A stretch of DNA of 64,000 nucleotides from Maccoyibacter intestinihominis (GTDB taxonomy: Bacteria > Bacillota > Clostridia > Lachnospirales > Lachnospiraceae): the NCBI RefSeq assembly GCF_040096355.1, contig NZ_JBBMEX010000009.1, positions 1 through 64,000 on the forward strand, written 5' to 3'. The notes beneath the pieces are model-generated. The model saw nothing but the letters and a program-made list of their open reading frames with translations. It was not told the DNA's origin and did not search any database. The position numbers and the translations under genes are program-made. Shown in pieces: positions 41,579-51,238 of this stretch (the first letter of the stretch is position 1; the number at the start of each line of letters is the position of its first letter).

Positions 41579-44500
41579 TTATTCCTCTTCTCCTGTTTCC
41601 GGAGCACTCATGGATGCTATCTTCTCTTCCGGAGATTCTAACATTTCTGCAGCTTCCTCTTCGCCAAACTCGCCATATTCATCTGTAAAATCAATATCTG
41701 CGAACCGGTTTAAATCGGAATCCAGTTTAATGTCGCGATAACGCTTCATTCCTGTTCCTACCGGTAAGAGTTTACCGATCAGGACATTTTCTTTTAATCC
41801 GATCAGCGGATCTTTCTTGCCCTTGATCGCAGCCTCGGTCAATACCTTGGTTGTCTCCTGGAAGGATGCTGCGGATAAGAAGGAGTTCGTTGCAAGTGCC
41901 GCCTTGGTAATACCAAGAAGTACCTGTTTTCCTTCTGCCGGCTCTTTGCCTTCCTCTTCGAGTCTCTCGTTTACATCATCAAAATCTAATGCGTCTACGA
42001 GTGTTCCCGGTAACAGCTCGGAATCTCCGTTGTTCTCAACGCGGACTTTCTTTAACATCTGACGTACGATAACCTCGATATGCTTATCGTTGATCTCTAC
42101 ACCCTGAAGACGATATACCCGCTGTACTTCCTGAAGCATGTAATCCTGTACTGCACGGACACCTTTGATCTTTAAGATATCGTGTGGGTTTACACTACCT
42201 TCGGTCAGCTCATCTCCTGCCTCTAAGACAGCTCCATCCATAATCTTGATCCTGGAACCGTATGGGATCAGGTATGTCTTTGTTTCTCCGGTTTCCGGAT
42301 TTGTTACGATGATCTCGCGTTTTTTCTTTGTATCTTTAATGGTTGCAACACCACCGAATTCGGTAATGATCGCAAGTCCTTTCGGCTTTCTTGCCTCGAA
42401 AAGCTCCTCAACACGAGGAAGACCCTGTGTGATATCGTCACCGGCAACTCCTCCGGTATGGAACGTACGCATGGTAAGCTGTGTACCCGGCTCTCCGATG
42501 GACTGTGCTGCGATGATACCGATTGCCTCACCGACCTGTACTGCCTGACCGGTTGCCATGTTCGCACCGTAACATTTTGCACAGATACCGATGTGGGAAC
42601 GGCAGGTTAAGATCGTACGGATCTTGACCTGTGTCAGTGGTTCGCCGTCTGCATCCACACCTTTGCTTACAACTGCTGCCGCACGTTTCGGTGTGATCAT
42701 GTGGTTTGCTTTTACTAATACGTTTCCGTCTTTATCACAAATTGTCTCGCAGGAGAAACGTCCTGTAATACGATCCTGCAGACTCTCAATCTCTTCTTTT
42801 CCATCCATGAATGCTTTGACATACATTCCGGGAATCTCTTTGCCTGATTCTAATGCACAGTCAGACTCACGGATACTCAGTTCCTGAGATACGTCTACTA
42901 AACGTCTTGTCAGGTAACCGGAATCGGCTGTACGAAGAGCTGTATCGGAAAGTCCTTTACGGGCTCCATGCGCAGACATGAAGTATTCCAGTACGTCAAG
43001 TCCTTCACGGAAGTTTGACTTGATCGGCAGCTCGATGGTTCTACCGGTTGTATCTGCCATCAATCCACGCATACCGGCTAACTGTTTGATCTGCTTATCG
43101 GAACCACGGGCTCCGGAATCAGCCATCATGAAGATGTTATTGTATTTATCCAGACCGGAAAGCAGTGCTTCTGTTAACTCATCGTCTGTCTCTTTCCATG
43201 TCTCTACAACTTCTTTGTAACGCTCTTCCTCTGTTACAAGACCTCGTTTGTAATTCTTTGTGATCAGGTCTACGGTATCCTGTGCCTGTTTGATCAGCTC
43301 CGGTTTCTTCGCAGGAACGGTCATATCGGATACGGATACGGTCATGGCAGCTCTGGTGGAATATTTATATCCCATTGCCTTGATATCATCAAGTACCTCT
43401 GCTGTCTTGGTTGCACCGTGGATATTGATCACTTTTTCAAGGATCTGTTTTAATCCTTTTTTACCTACATGGAAATCAATTTCCGGCACTAACAGGTTTT
43501 CCGGCTTGCTTCTGTCTACAAAACCTAAATCCTGTGGCAGGATCTCATTGAAGATCAAACGGCCAAGTGTCGTCTCGATCATGCCTGTTACTTTTTCTCC
43601 GTCTGCATTGACTGCTTCTCTTCTGACACGGATCTTCTGGTGAAGTGTGATATCACCATTCTCGTATGCAAGAAGCGCATGGTTTGTGCTGGTGAAGTTG
43701 TGTCCCATCAGATCATGTGGTGTACAGATGACAACATGGTTTCCGTCTCCGGCACTGAAACGGATATTGGTATACTCTGTGATCTCTTCTGCTTCTACCG
43801 CTTTTCTGACTTCTTCTTTATCTGCATAATTTTTTTCTGCTACGGTATCTAAATCAACCTCATTGGTACGATCGATCATCTTACCCATGGTCAGATAATA
43901 AATTCCAAGTACCATATCCTGTGAAGGTACTGCCACAGGACCACCATCGGATGGTTTTAACAGGTTGTTTGGTGATAACAGCATAAAGCGGCACTCTGCC
44001 TGTGCCTCTACGGATAGCGGAAGATGGACAGCCATCTGGTCACCGTCGAAATCGGCATTGTATGCGGTACATACTAAAGGATGCAGCTTAATTGCCTTAC
44101 CTTCTACTAAGATCGGCTCAAACGCCTGGATTCCAAGTCTGTGCAGTGTAGGAGCACGGTTTAACATAACCGGGTGCTCTTTGATAACGTCTTCTAAGAC
44201 ATCCCAGACTTCCGGCTGAAGTCTCTCAACCATTTTCTTTGCACTCTTGATATTGTGTGCGGTTCCGTTTGCTACAAGCTCTTTCATTACGAACGGCTTG
44301 AACAGCTCGATCGCCATTTCTTTTGGCAGACCGCACTGATAGATCTTCAGTTCCGGTCCTACGACGATAACGGAACGTCCGGAATAGTCAACACGTTTTC
44401 CGAGTAAGTTCTGACGGAAACGTCCGGATTTACCTTTTAACATGTCGGAAAGGGATTTCAGGGCACGGTTACCAGGTCCGGTAACAGGTCTTCCTCTTCT

Positions 44501-45421
44501 TCCGTTGTCGATCAGGGCATCTACTGCTTCCTGTAACATTCTCTTTTCGTTTCGCACGATGATATCCGGTGCGCCAAGCTCTAAGAGTCTTCTCAAACGG
44601 TTATTTCTATTGATGATCCTTCTGTACAGATCATTTAAATCGGATGTTGCAAAACGTCCTCCGTCTAACTGTACCATCGGACGTAAGTCTGGCGGGATAA
44701 CCGGGATCACGTCCATGATCATCCACTCCGGTTTGTTTCCGGACTCACGGAATGCTTCTACTACTTCAAGTCTCTTGATGATACGGGCACGTCTCTGTCC
44801 TGTTGCATCCTTTAAGCCTGCCTTTAACTCAGCAGCATCTTTCTCTAAGTCAATGGCCTCTAACAGCTCTTTGATCGCCTCAGCACCCATGCCCACACGG
44901 AAGCTGCTTCCATATTTTTCTCTTGCTTCCTGATATTCGTTCTCGGTCAATACCTGTTTGTATAAAAGCTCGGTATCGCCGGAATCCAATACGATGTAGG
45001 ATGCAAAATATAATACTTTTTCAAGGGTTCTCGGAGATAGATCAAGGATCAATCCCATACGGCTCGGGATTCCCTTGAAATACCAGATATGGGAAACCGG
45101 AGCTGCAAGCTCTATATGTCCCATACGTTCTCTACGAACGGCTGCCTTCGTAATCTCTACGCCGCATCGGTCGCAGACAACACCCTTATAACGGATTTTC
45201 TTGTATTTTCCACAGTGACATTCCCAGTCTTTGCTCGGTCCGAAAATTCTTTCGCAGAACAGACCGTCTTTTTCCGGTTTCAGGGTTCTGTAGTTAATGG
45301 TTTCCGGTTTTTTTACTTCACCGCGGGACCATTCTCTGATTTTTTCCGGAGAGGCCAGACCAATCTTGATCGCATCAAATGTAATTGGCTGATACCCTTC
45401 GTTTGTCTTATTCTCTGGCAT
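41579..45421 (-). CDS. rpoC: RNA polymerase beta' subunit
   Basis: 1280 aa. Zinc site 1 is C68, C70, C83, C86 (ECHCGKYKKIRYKGVVCDRC). The catalytic Mg loop N-A-D-F-D-G-D-Q-M is at 455-461. The second zinc site C-R-S-H-I-G-I-C-A-K-C-Y-G and the following Q-S-I-G-E-P-G-T-Q-L-T-M-R-T-F-H bridge/trigger region are complete. The acidic C-terminal tail (EEEAAEMLESPEEKIASMSA) is longer than in many Firmicutes. It follows rpoB by 19 bp and ends before a strong terminator, unlike the common arrangement in which ribosomal genes follow directly. Confidence 0.99.
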   Translation of the reverse strand: MPENKTNEGYQPITFDAIKIGLASPEKIREWSRGEVKKPETINYRTLKPEKDGLFCERIFGPSKDWECHCGKYKKIRYKGVVCDRCGVEITKAAVRRERMGHIELAAPVSHIWYFKGIPSRMGLILDLSPRTLEKVLYFASYIVLDSGDTELLYKQVLTENEYQEAREKYGSSFRVGMGAEAIKELLEAIDLEKDAAELKAGLKDATGQRRARIIKRLEVVEAFRESGNKPEWMIMDVIPVIPPDLRPMVQLDGGRFATSDLNDLYRRIINRNNRLRRLLELGAPDIIVRNEKRMLQEAVDALIDNGRRGRPVTGPGNRALKSLSDMLKGKSGRFRQNLLGKRVDYSGRSVIVVGPELKIYQCGLPKEMAIELFKPFVMKELVANGTAHNIKSAKKMVERLQPEVWDVLEDVIKEHPVMLNRAPTLHRLGIQAFEPILVEGKAIKLHPLVCTAYNADFDGDQMAVHLPLSVEAQAECRFMLLSPNNLLKPSDGGPVAVPSQDMVLGIYYLTMGKMIDRTNEVDLDTVAEKNYADKEEVRKAVEAEEITEYTNIRFSAGDGNHVVICTPHDLMGHNFTSTNHALLAYENGDITLHQKIRVRREAVNADGEKVTGMIETTLGRLIFNEILPQDLGFVDRSKPENLLVPEIDFHVGKKGLKQILEKVINIHGATKTAEVLDDIKAMGYKYSTRAAMTVSVSDMTVPAKKPELIKQAQDTVDLITKNYKRGLVTEEERYKEVVETWKETDDELTEALLSGLDKYNNIFMMADSGARGSDKQIKQLAGMRGLMADTTGRTIELPIKSNFREGLDVLEYFMSAHGARKGLSDTALRTADSGYLTRRLVDVSQELSIRESDCALESGKEIPGMYVKAFMDGKEEIESLQDRITGRFSCETICDKDGNVLVKANHMITPKRAAAVVSKGVDADGEPLTQVKIRTILTCRSHIGICAKCYGANMATGQAVQVGEAIGIIAAQSIGEPGTQLTMRTFHTGGVAGDDITQGLPRVEELFEARKPKGLAIITEFGGVATIKDTKKKREIIVTNPETGETKTYLIPYGSRIKIMDGAVLEAGDELTEGSVNPHDILKIKGVRAVQDYMLQEVQRVYRLQGVEINDKHIEVIVRQMLKKVRVENNGDSELLPGTLVDALDFDDVNERLEEEGKEPAEGKQVLLGITKAALATNSFLSAASFQETTKVLTEAAIKGKKDPLIGLKENVLIGKLLPVGTGMKRYRDIKLDSDLNRFADIDFTDEYGEFGEEEAAEMLESPEEKIASMSAPETGEEE

Positions 45422-45440
45422 TTACGATACTCCCTTCCGT

Positions 45441-48400
45441 CTATTCTTCATCGAAATCCTCTGCTGATTCGCCAGCAAATACCGGCTCCTCCTCAGAAGG
45501 TTCTTCTTCAACATCTACAAGTTCCTCGCTCTCAGCATCGAACTCCTGCTTTGTGAATCCCATTTTTTCAAAGGACTCGCTGTCCTCAAATGCAAAATTC
45601 TTATCATTTCCGATAATCGCATTCAGATCCGTCTCACCGTACTCACTGGTCTCCATGATCTCAACTTCACTGTCATCATCACGAAGCACGCGTACGTCCA
45701 GTCCTAAGGACTGAAGCTCTTTTAAGAGTACCTTGAAGGACTCAGGAATTCCCGGCTCAGGAATATTAGTTCCCTTGATGATCGCTTCGTAGGTCTTCAC
45801 ACGTCCGATCACATCATCTGATTTTACAGTTAAAATCTCCTGTAAGGTGTATGCTGCACCATAAGCCTCGAGTGCCCATACCTCCATCTCTCCGAAACGC
45901 TGTCCACCGAACTGTGCTTTACCACCGAGCGGCTGCTGTGTTACTAAAGAGTAAGGACCGGTAGAACGTGCATGGATCTTATCATCTACCAGATGGTGGA
46001 GTTTCAGGTAATGCATGTGTCCGATGGTTACCGGGCTGTCAAAGAATTCTCCGGTACGTCCGTCACGCAGTCTTACTTTTCCATCGCGTGAAAGCGGTAC
46101 GCCTTTCCAAAGTTCTCTGTGGTCTCTGTTTTCATACAGATAGTCTAAAACTTCCGGTAACAACTCTTCTTCATGTTTTGCCTTGAACTCTTCCCATTCC
46201 AAGTTTACATAATCATTTGCCAGATCCAGTGTATCCATGATGTCTGTCTCTTTTGCACCATCGAATACCGGAGTTGCAATGTTAAATCCTAATGCTTTTG
46301 CCGCAAGACTTAAGTGAATCTCAAGCACCTGTCCGATATTCATACGGGAAGGTACACCTAACGGATTCAGCACGATGTCTAACGGACGACCGTTTGGCAG
46401 ATATGGCATATCCTCTACCGGTAATACACGGGAAACGACACCCTTGTTACCATGACGACCAGCCATCTTATCTCCTACGGAAATCTTTCTCTTCTGTGCG
46501 ATGTAAATACGCACAGACTGGTTTACTCCCGGTGAAAGCTCATCACCGTTTTCTCTTGTGAATACTTTTGTATCTACAACAATACCATACTCGCCGTGTG
46601 GTACTTTTAATGAGGTATCTCTTACCTCTCTTGCTTTTTCACCAAAGATCGCACGAAGCAGTCTCTCTTCTGCCGTCAGCTCTGTTTCTCCCTTTGGAGT
46701 TACTTTTCCGACTAAGATATCACCGGCACGGACTTCTGCACCGATACGGATGATTCCGCGCTCATCCAATGCCTTTAATGCATCATCACCAACTCCCGGA
46801 ACGTCTCTTGTGATCTCTTCCGGTCCTAATTTGGTGTCACGCGCTTCTGCTTCATATTCTTCCATATGGATGGATGTATACACATCATCCTGTACTAAAC
46901 GCTCGGATAATAATACAGCATCCTCGTAGTTATAACCTTCCCATGTCATAAATCCGATCAATGGATTCTTTCCAAGTGCTAATTCTCCATTAGATGTAGA
47001 CGGACCGTCTGCAATGACTTCGCCCTCTTCTACACGGTCGCCCTTGAATACGATCGGACGCTGGTTGTAGCAGTTGGACTGGTTACTTCTTTTGAATTTC
47101 TGTAATTTATAGGTGTCTTTTGCTCCGTCATCTGTCTTGATGATGATCTTGTCAGATTCGGAACGTTCTACTACACCTGCATGTTTTGCTACTACGCAGA
47201 CTCCGGAGTCTACGGCTGCTTTTGGCTCAATTCCTGTTCCAACTACCGGTGCCTCTGTATTTAAAAGCGGCACTGCCTGACGCTGCATGTTAGATCCCAT
47301 CAGCGCACGGTTCGCATCGTCGTTCTGTAAGAACGGAATCAATGCTGTAGCGACAGAGAATACCATCTTCGGAGATACGTCCATGTAATCAAACATGGTC
47401 TTTTCGTATTCCTGTGTCTCATCTAAGTAACGTCCTGATACGGAGTTACGCACGAAATGTCCCTCTTCATCGAGAGCCTCATTCGCCTGTGCTACATGGT
47501 AGTTGTCCTCTTCATCTGCTGTCATGTATACTACTTCATCTGTGACACGCGGATTCTGAGGATCTGTTTTATCAATTTTACGGTATGGTGCTTCAATAAA
47601 TCCATACTCGTTGATCCTTGCATAAGTTGCCAAAGAGTTGATCAATCCGATGTTCGGACCTTCAGGTGTCTCGATCGGGCACATTCTTCCGTAATGGGAA
47701 TAATGAACGTCTCGTACCTCGAATCCCGCACGGTCTCTGGAAAGACCGCCAGGTCCTAATGCGGATAAACGTCTCTTATGTGTCAGCTCACCCAATGGGT
47801 TGTTCTGATCCATGAACTGTGATAACTGGGATGAACCAAAGAACTCTTTGACTGCCGCAGTTACCGGTTTGATATTGATTAAGCTCTGCGGAGAAATTCC
47901 CTCTAAATCCTGTGTGGTCATTCTCTCACGGACTACTCTCTCTAAACGGGAAAGACCGATACGATACTGGTTCTGTAATAATTCACCTACAGAACGGATA
48001 CGTCGGTTACCCAAATGATCGATATCGTCATCGTGTCCTACACCGTACTCTAAATGCATATTATAGTTAATAGAAGCAAAAATATCTTCTTTTGTAATAT
48101 GCTTTGGTATTAATTCGGAGATATTTCTGCGAATTTCCTGCTTAATATCTTCGATATCTTCATTTTCTTCTAAGATTTTTGCAAGTACCGGATAATATAC
48201 GGCCTCTGTCACGCCAAGCTCTTTGGCATCAATACCTTCGATCTGTGCATTGATATCTACCATTAAGTTTGATAAAATCTTAACATTGCGTTCTTCTGTC
48301 TGAACCCACACAAAAGGAACACCTGCATTCTGGATAGCATCTGCTAACTCTCTGGTTACAGTGGTGCCTTTTTCTGCAATGATCTCACCTGTTGTAACAT

Positions 48401-49298
48401 CTACAACATCTTCAGCGAGAACCTGTCCGTTGATGCGGTTTCTTAACGCTAATTTTTTATTGAATTTATAACGTCCGACTTTTGCAAGATCATATCTTCT
48501 TGGGTCGAAGAACATCGCTGTGATGAGGCTCTGTGCACTCTCTACGGTCAGCGGTTCACCCGGACGGATTTTCTTATATAATTCTAAAAGACCTTCTTCG
48601 TAGCTGTTTGCAACGTCTTTTCCAAAACTTGCCACGATCTTTGGCTCTTCACCAAAGTAGTCGATAATCTCCTGATTTGTTCCTATTCCAAGTGCACGGA
48701 TCAATACGGTGATCGGCACTTTTCTGGTTCTGTCCACACGGACATAGAACACATCATTAGAGTCTGTCTCATATTCTAACCATGCACCACGGTTCGGGAT
48801 TACGGTACAGGAAAATAATTCCTTGCCTACTTTATCGTGATCTATGCCATAATAGATACCAGGGGAACGTACTAACTGGCTTACGATAACACGCTCCGCA
48901 CCATTAATAACGAAGGTTCCCGTCTCTGTCATAAGCGGAAGGTCGCCCATGAAGATTTCGTGCTCGTTAATTTCATCGTTTTCTTTGTTATAGAGTCTTA
49001 CTTTTACTTTTAACGGTGCTGCATATGTGGCATCCCGCTCCTTGCATTCTGAAATGGAATACTTTACATCATCTTCGCACAATGTAAAATCCACGAATTC
49101 CAGGCTCAGATGTCCGCTGTAATCAGCAATTGGAGAGATATCATCAAATACTTCTTTCAGACCTTCGTCCAAAAACCACTTATAGGATTCCTTCTGAACC
49201 TCTATAAGATTTGGCATTTCCAATACCTCTTTTTGTCTCGAGTAACTCATACGCATGCTTTTACCGGCTTTGACCGGACGTATTCTGTTTTTCTCCAT
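45441..49298 (-). CDS. rpoB: RNA polymerase beta subunit
   Basis: 1285 aa. Beta forms the other half of the polymerase cleft and the rifampicin pocket; the pocket region FGSSQLSQFMDQNNPLGELT then H-K-R-R-L-S-A-L-G-P-G-G-L is wild type at commonly mutated positions. K-M-A-G-R-H-G-N-K-G-V-V-S and the C-terminal clamp segment A-L-E-A-Y-G-A-A-Y-T-L-Q-E are present. An acidic extension (VDVEEEPSEEEPVFAGESAE) ends it. It has its own promoter (49422-49451) rather than relying on read-through from rplL. Confidence 0.99.
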   Translation of the reverse strand: MEKNRIRPVKAGKSMRMSYSRQKEVLEMPNLIEVQKESYKWFLDEGLKEVFDDISPIADYSGHLSLEFVDFTLCEDDVKYSISECKERDATYAAPLKVKVRLYNKENDEINEHEIFMGDLPLMTETGTFVINGAERVIVSQLVRSPGIYYGIDHDKVGKELFSCTVIPNRGAWLEYETDSNDVFYVRVDRTRKVPITVLIRALGIGTNQEIIDYFGEEPKIVASFGKDVANSYEEGLLELYKKIRPGEPLTVESAQSLITAMFFDPRRYDLAKVGRYKFNKKLALRNRINGQVLAEDVVDVTTGEIIAEKGTTVTRELADAIQNAGVPFVWVQTEERNVKILSNLMVDINAQIEGIDAKELGVTEAVYYPVLAKILEENEDIEDIKQEIRRNISELIPKHITKEDIFASINYNMHLEYGVGHDDDIDHLGNRRIRSVGELLQNQYRIGLSRLERVVRERMTTQDLEGISPQSLINIKPVTAAVKEFFGSSQLSQFMDQNNPLGELTHKRRLSALGPGGLSRDRAGFEVRDVHYSHYGRMCPIETPEGPNIGLINSLATYARINEYGFIEAPYRKIDKTDPQNPRVTDEVVYMTADEEDNYHVAQANEALDEEGHFVRNSVSGRYLDETQEYEKTMFDYMDVSPKMVFSVATALIPFLQNDDANRALMGSNMQRQAVPLLNTEAPVVGTGIEPKAAVDSGVCVVAKHAGVVERSESDKIIIKTDDGAKDTYKLQKFKRSNQSNCYNQRPIVFKGDRVEEGEVIADGPSTSNGELALGKNPLIGFMTWEGYNYEDAVLLSERLVQDDVYTSIHMEEYEAEARDTKLGPEEITRDVPGVGDDALKALDERGIIRIGAEVRAGDILVGKVTPKGETELTAEERLLRAIFGEKAREVRDTSLKVPHGEYGIVVDTKVFTRENGDELSPGVNQSVRIYIAQKRKISVGDKMAGRHGNKGVVSRVLPVEDMPYLPNGRPLDIVLNPLGVPSRMNIGQVLEIHLSLAAKALGFNIATPVFDGAKETDIMDTLDLANDYVNLEWEEFKAKHEEELLPEVLDYLYENRDHRELWKGVPLSRDGKVRLRDGRTGEFFDSPVTIGHMHYLKLHHLVDDKIHARSTGPYSLVTQQPLGGKAQFGGQRFGEMEVWALEAYGAAYTLQEILTVKSDDVIGRVKTYEAIIKGTNIPEPGIPESFKVLLKELQSLGLDVRVLRDDDSEVEIMETSEYGETDLNAIIGNDKNFAFEDSESFEKMGFTKQEFDAESEELVDVEEEPSEEEPVFAGESAEDFDEE

Positions 49299-49421
49299 TG
49301 ACGTTTCACCTCTCGTTTTTTATATTTAACTTCACCTATTATGCAGAATTATTCACTAACTTTTCCCACCTATTTCCGGGTAGCACAAATAAGCCTACGG
49401 CACCACAATAGTGCACCGTAT

Positions 49422-49451
49422 ATGATAGCACAAGATGGCGGAAATAGTCAA
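49422..49451 (-). promoter_or_regulatory. Promoter of rpoB-rpoC
   Basis: Minus-strand TTGACT (49446-49451), 18-bp spacer, TATCAT (49422-49427). The roughly 120-nt leader contains a hairpin at about 49398-49420 (ACGGTGCAC / GTGGTGCCGT). Confidence 0.7.
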
Positions 49452-49480
49452 GGATTTTTTTGTGTTTCTCTGTTTCAATT

Positions 49481-49676
49481 GTCAGATTTGGATGGGCAGG
49501 AGGACCACAACGCCAGTTCGGGAGTTTTAGGGGTTGGGTCTGTCGGCTAATTTCATTCCTACAAATGGAAAACTCGCTACGCTCAGACAGTTCCATTTGC
49601 AGGAATAACGCCGCCCGCCCCAATCCCAAAACTCCTCGACCTGTGTTGTATGTCCTCCCACCCATCCAAATCTGAC
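49481..49676. repeat. Long imperfect palindrome in the rplL-rpoB spacer
   Basis: GTCAGATTTGGATGGG (49481-49496) is the exact complement of 49661-49676, and similarity continues inward with gaps to a centre near 49580, where ATTCC.ACAAATGGAA faces TTCCATTTG.AGGAAT around CTCGCTACGCTCAG. GC-rich compared with its surroundings. Short frames in it look non-coding. A MITE-like or structured-RNA repeat is likely. Confidence 0.75.
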
Positions 49677-49803
49677 AGTCGTAGCTGCCGGAAACAAATA
49701 TTTCATATTTGTTTCTTCGCATGGTGTTCAGTTTGTAGGATTTATGTTATGAGTTCTGATGCGAAAGATACGAAAGCATGTTACACGAAGGCCGGCGTCA
49801 GGG

Positions 49804-49899
49804 CTGCACCAATCAAATATGGAGCGTTTCTTTTTCTGCTTTTCGGAGGTTCATCGGAATGTTCTGCACAAGGAAACGCGGAATATTTGATTGGCGCAG
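49804..49899. repeat. Second imperfect palindrome in the rplL-rpoB spacer
   Basis: CCAATCAAATAT (49809-49820) faces ATATTTGATTGG (49883-49894), with GCGTTTC (49824-49830) facing GAAACGC (49873-49879) and CTGC/GCAG outside. The loop has TTTTTCTGCTTTTCGGAGG. Unrelated in sequence to the first palindrome. Rest of 49677-49803 shows nothing I can name. Confidence 0.7.
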
Positions 49900-49937
49900 T
49901 CCGTCCCCCCCTTCCCAAAACATTCCTCATAACACAA

Positions 49938-49973
49938 AAGAACCCATCCGGCACTTCTTCCGGACAGGTTCTT
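49938..49973 (-). terminator. rplL terminator
   Basis: AAGAACC..TCCGG (49938-49951) pairs with CCGGA..GGTTCTT (49960-49973); the minus transcript continues into TTTTGTGTT. Confidence 0.85.
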
Positions 49974-50024
49974 CTCTTTATCTGCACTCTACAAAGCACA
50001 GCCTGGTTACTTTTTAATAAATAA

Positions 50025-50402
50025 TTATTTAAGAGTAACTTTAGCGCCTTCAGCCTCAAGTTTTGTCTTGATGTCTTCAGCTTCTGCTTTCTCAGCAGCT
50101 TCTTTGATTACCTTAGGAGCTCCATCAACTAACTCTTTTGCTTCTTTTAAGCCTAAGCCTGTTGCTTCACGAACTACTTTGATAACTTTAACTTTGTTTG
50201 GTCCAACTTCTGTTAACTCTACGTCGAACTCAGATTTTTCTTCTCCTGCTGCGCCGCCTTCAGCTCCTGCTGCTGCAACTACTACGCCTGCTGCTGCAGA
50301 TACACCAAATTCCTCTTCGCATGCTTTTACTAATTCATTTAACTCTAATACGCTTAACTCTTTGATAGCGTCGATCATTTCAGCTGTTGTTAATTTTGCC
50401 AT
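50025..50402 (-). CDS. rplL: 50S ribosomal protein L7/L12
   Basis: 125 aa. N-terminal dimerisation helix (residues 1-30), Ala/Gly-rich hinge (VSAAAGVVVAAAGAEGGAAG) and the C-terminal factor-binding domain (K-V-x-V-I-K-V-V-R-E-A-T-G-L-G-L-K-E-A-K-E-L-V). It forms the stalk that recruits EF-Tu and EF-G. It is followed by a terminator rather than by rpoB. Confidence 0.99.
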   Translation of the reverse strand: MAKLTTAEMIDAIKELSVLELNELVKACEEEFGVSAAAGVVVAAAGAEGGAAGEEKSEFDVELTEVGPNKVKVIKVVREATGLGLKEAKELVDGAPKVIKEAAEKAEAEDIKTKLEAEGAKVTLK

Positions 50403-50456
50403 TCTGATTTCCCTCCATTTTTATGGTTTATTTTTGTTTCTGTCTTTCTTTTCGGC

Positions 50457-51023
50457 TTATTCTGCCGGTGCTTCTTCTGCTGCCGGAGCTTCCTCAACAG
50501 GAGCTTCTTCAGCCGGAGCAGCTTCTACGCTTTCACCTGCACCGCCCTGCTCTGCGATCTGATTGATAACACGAGCAAAGTTTGTGATAGGAGACTGCAT
50601 ACTTCCAAGTAATTTGGAAAGTAATTCTTCTCTTGATGGTACAGCAGCGATTGCTTTCATTCCTTCTGCATCATAGAAAGTTCCTTCTACAACACCGCCT
50701 TTGATCTCTAATGCCGGAGCAGTCTTTGCAAATTTGCTTAAGATTCTTGCCGGAGCAGTAGCATCTGTTGTAGAAATAGCGATTGCATTTGGTCCGTCTA
50801 ACATTGGAGCCAGGCTCTCAAAGTCAGTTCCTTTAAATGCAAAATTCATCAATGTGTTCTTATATACTTTATAAGTAACACCTGCTTCTCTTAACTGTTT
50901 ACGCAACTGAGTATCTTCTGCTACGCTAAGTCCAAGATAGTCAACGAGAACTACGGACTGTGCATCTTTAATGTTTGCAGAAATCTCCTCTACGATAGGC
51001 TGTTTCAGTTCTACTTTTGCCAC
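50457..51023 (-). CDS. rplJ: 50S ribosomal protein L10
   Basis: 188 aa. The rRNA-binding domain (1-130, with AQSVVLVDYLGLSVAEDTQL and VYKNTLMNFA) is followed by the long helix binding L12 dimers. The tail after residue 165 is an unusual Ala/Glu/Pro repeat (EEAPVEEAPAAEEAPAE). L10 with L12 represses its own mRNA through the leader at 51109-51195. Confidence 0.98.
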   Translation of the reverse strand: MAKVELKQPIVEEISANIKDAQSVVLVDYLGLSVAEDTQLRKQLREAGVTYKVYKNTLMNFAFKGTDFESLAPMLDGPNAIAISTTDATAPARILSKFAKTAPALEIKGGVVEGTFYDAEGMKAIAAVPSREELLSKLLGSMQSPITNFARVINQIAEQGGAGESVEAAPAEEAPVEEAPAAEEAPAE

Positions 51024-51081
51024 GAATCGTGCACCTCCTTTTATTTTTCTTTGTATTCCTCAGACATAAAAGGTTCAAAAA

Positions 51082-51107
51082 ACCTCTCCGCCAAATGACA
51101 GAGAGGT
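51082..51107 (-). terminator. Attenuator hairpin before rplJ
   Basis: ACCTCTC pairs with GAGAGGT around TGTCATTTGGCG on the minus strand and runs into TTTTTT. It lies between the L10 leader and the rplJ ATG, so part of the transcripts will stop here. Confidence 0.85.
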
Positions 51108-51108
51108 C

Positions 51109-51196
51109 TAAAATTCATTGTGATATTACATCAATAAATTCCCTCGGCAGGCTCTGCGATTACGCCTTTCGGCACCTGCTGTCTTCGGCAATATGC
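51109..51196 (-). promoter_or_regulatory. Ribosomal protein L10 leader RNA
   Basis: The minus strand contains CCGAAGACAGCAGGTGCCGA then GGCGTAATCGCAGAGCCTGC and CGAGG, the two-stem core with internal loop typical of L10(L12)4 autoregulatory leaders in Firmicutes. It is placed between the rplJ promoter and the attenuator hairpin. Confidence 0.85.
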
Positions 51197-51202
51197 TTTT
51201 GC

Positions 51203-51231
51203 ATTATATCATTATCTATTTTCGATGTCAA
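51203..51231 (-). promoter_or_regulatory. Promoter of rplJ-rplL
   Basis: Minus-strand TTGACA (51226-51231), 17-bp spacer, TATAAT (51203-51208): full consensus, 8 bp after the rplA stop. Confidence 0.93.
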
Positions 51232-51238
51232 CTAATAA

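Noticed and set aside
49339..50059. Several open frames of 70-127 codons in the rplL-rpoB spacer
   Set aside because: They arise from the palindromes on both strands, lack ribosome sites and resemble no protein family.
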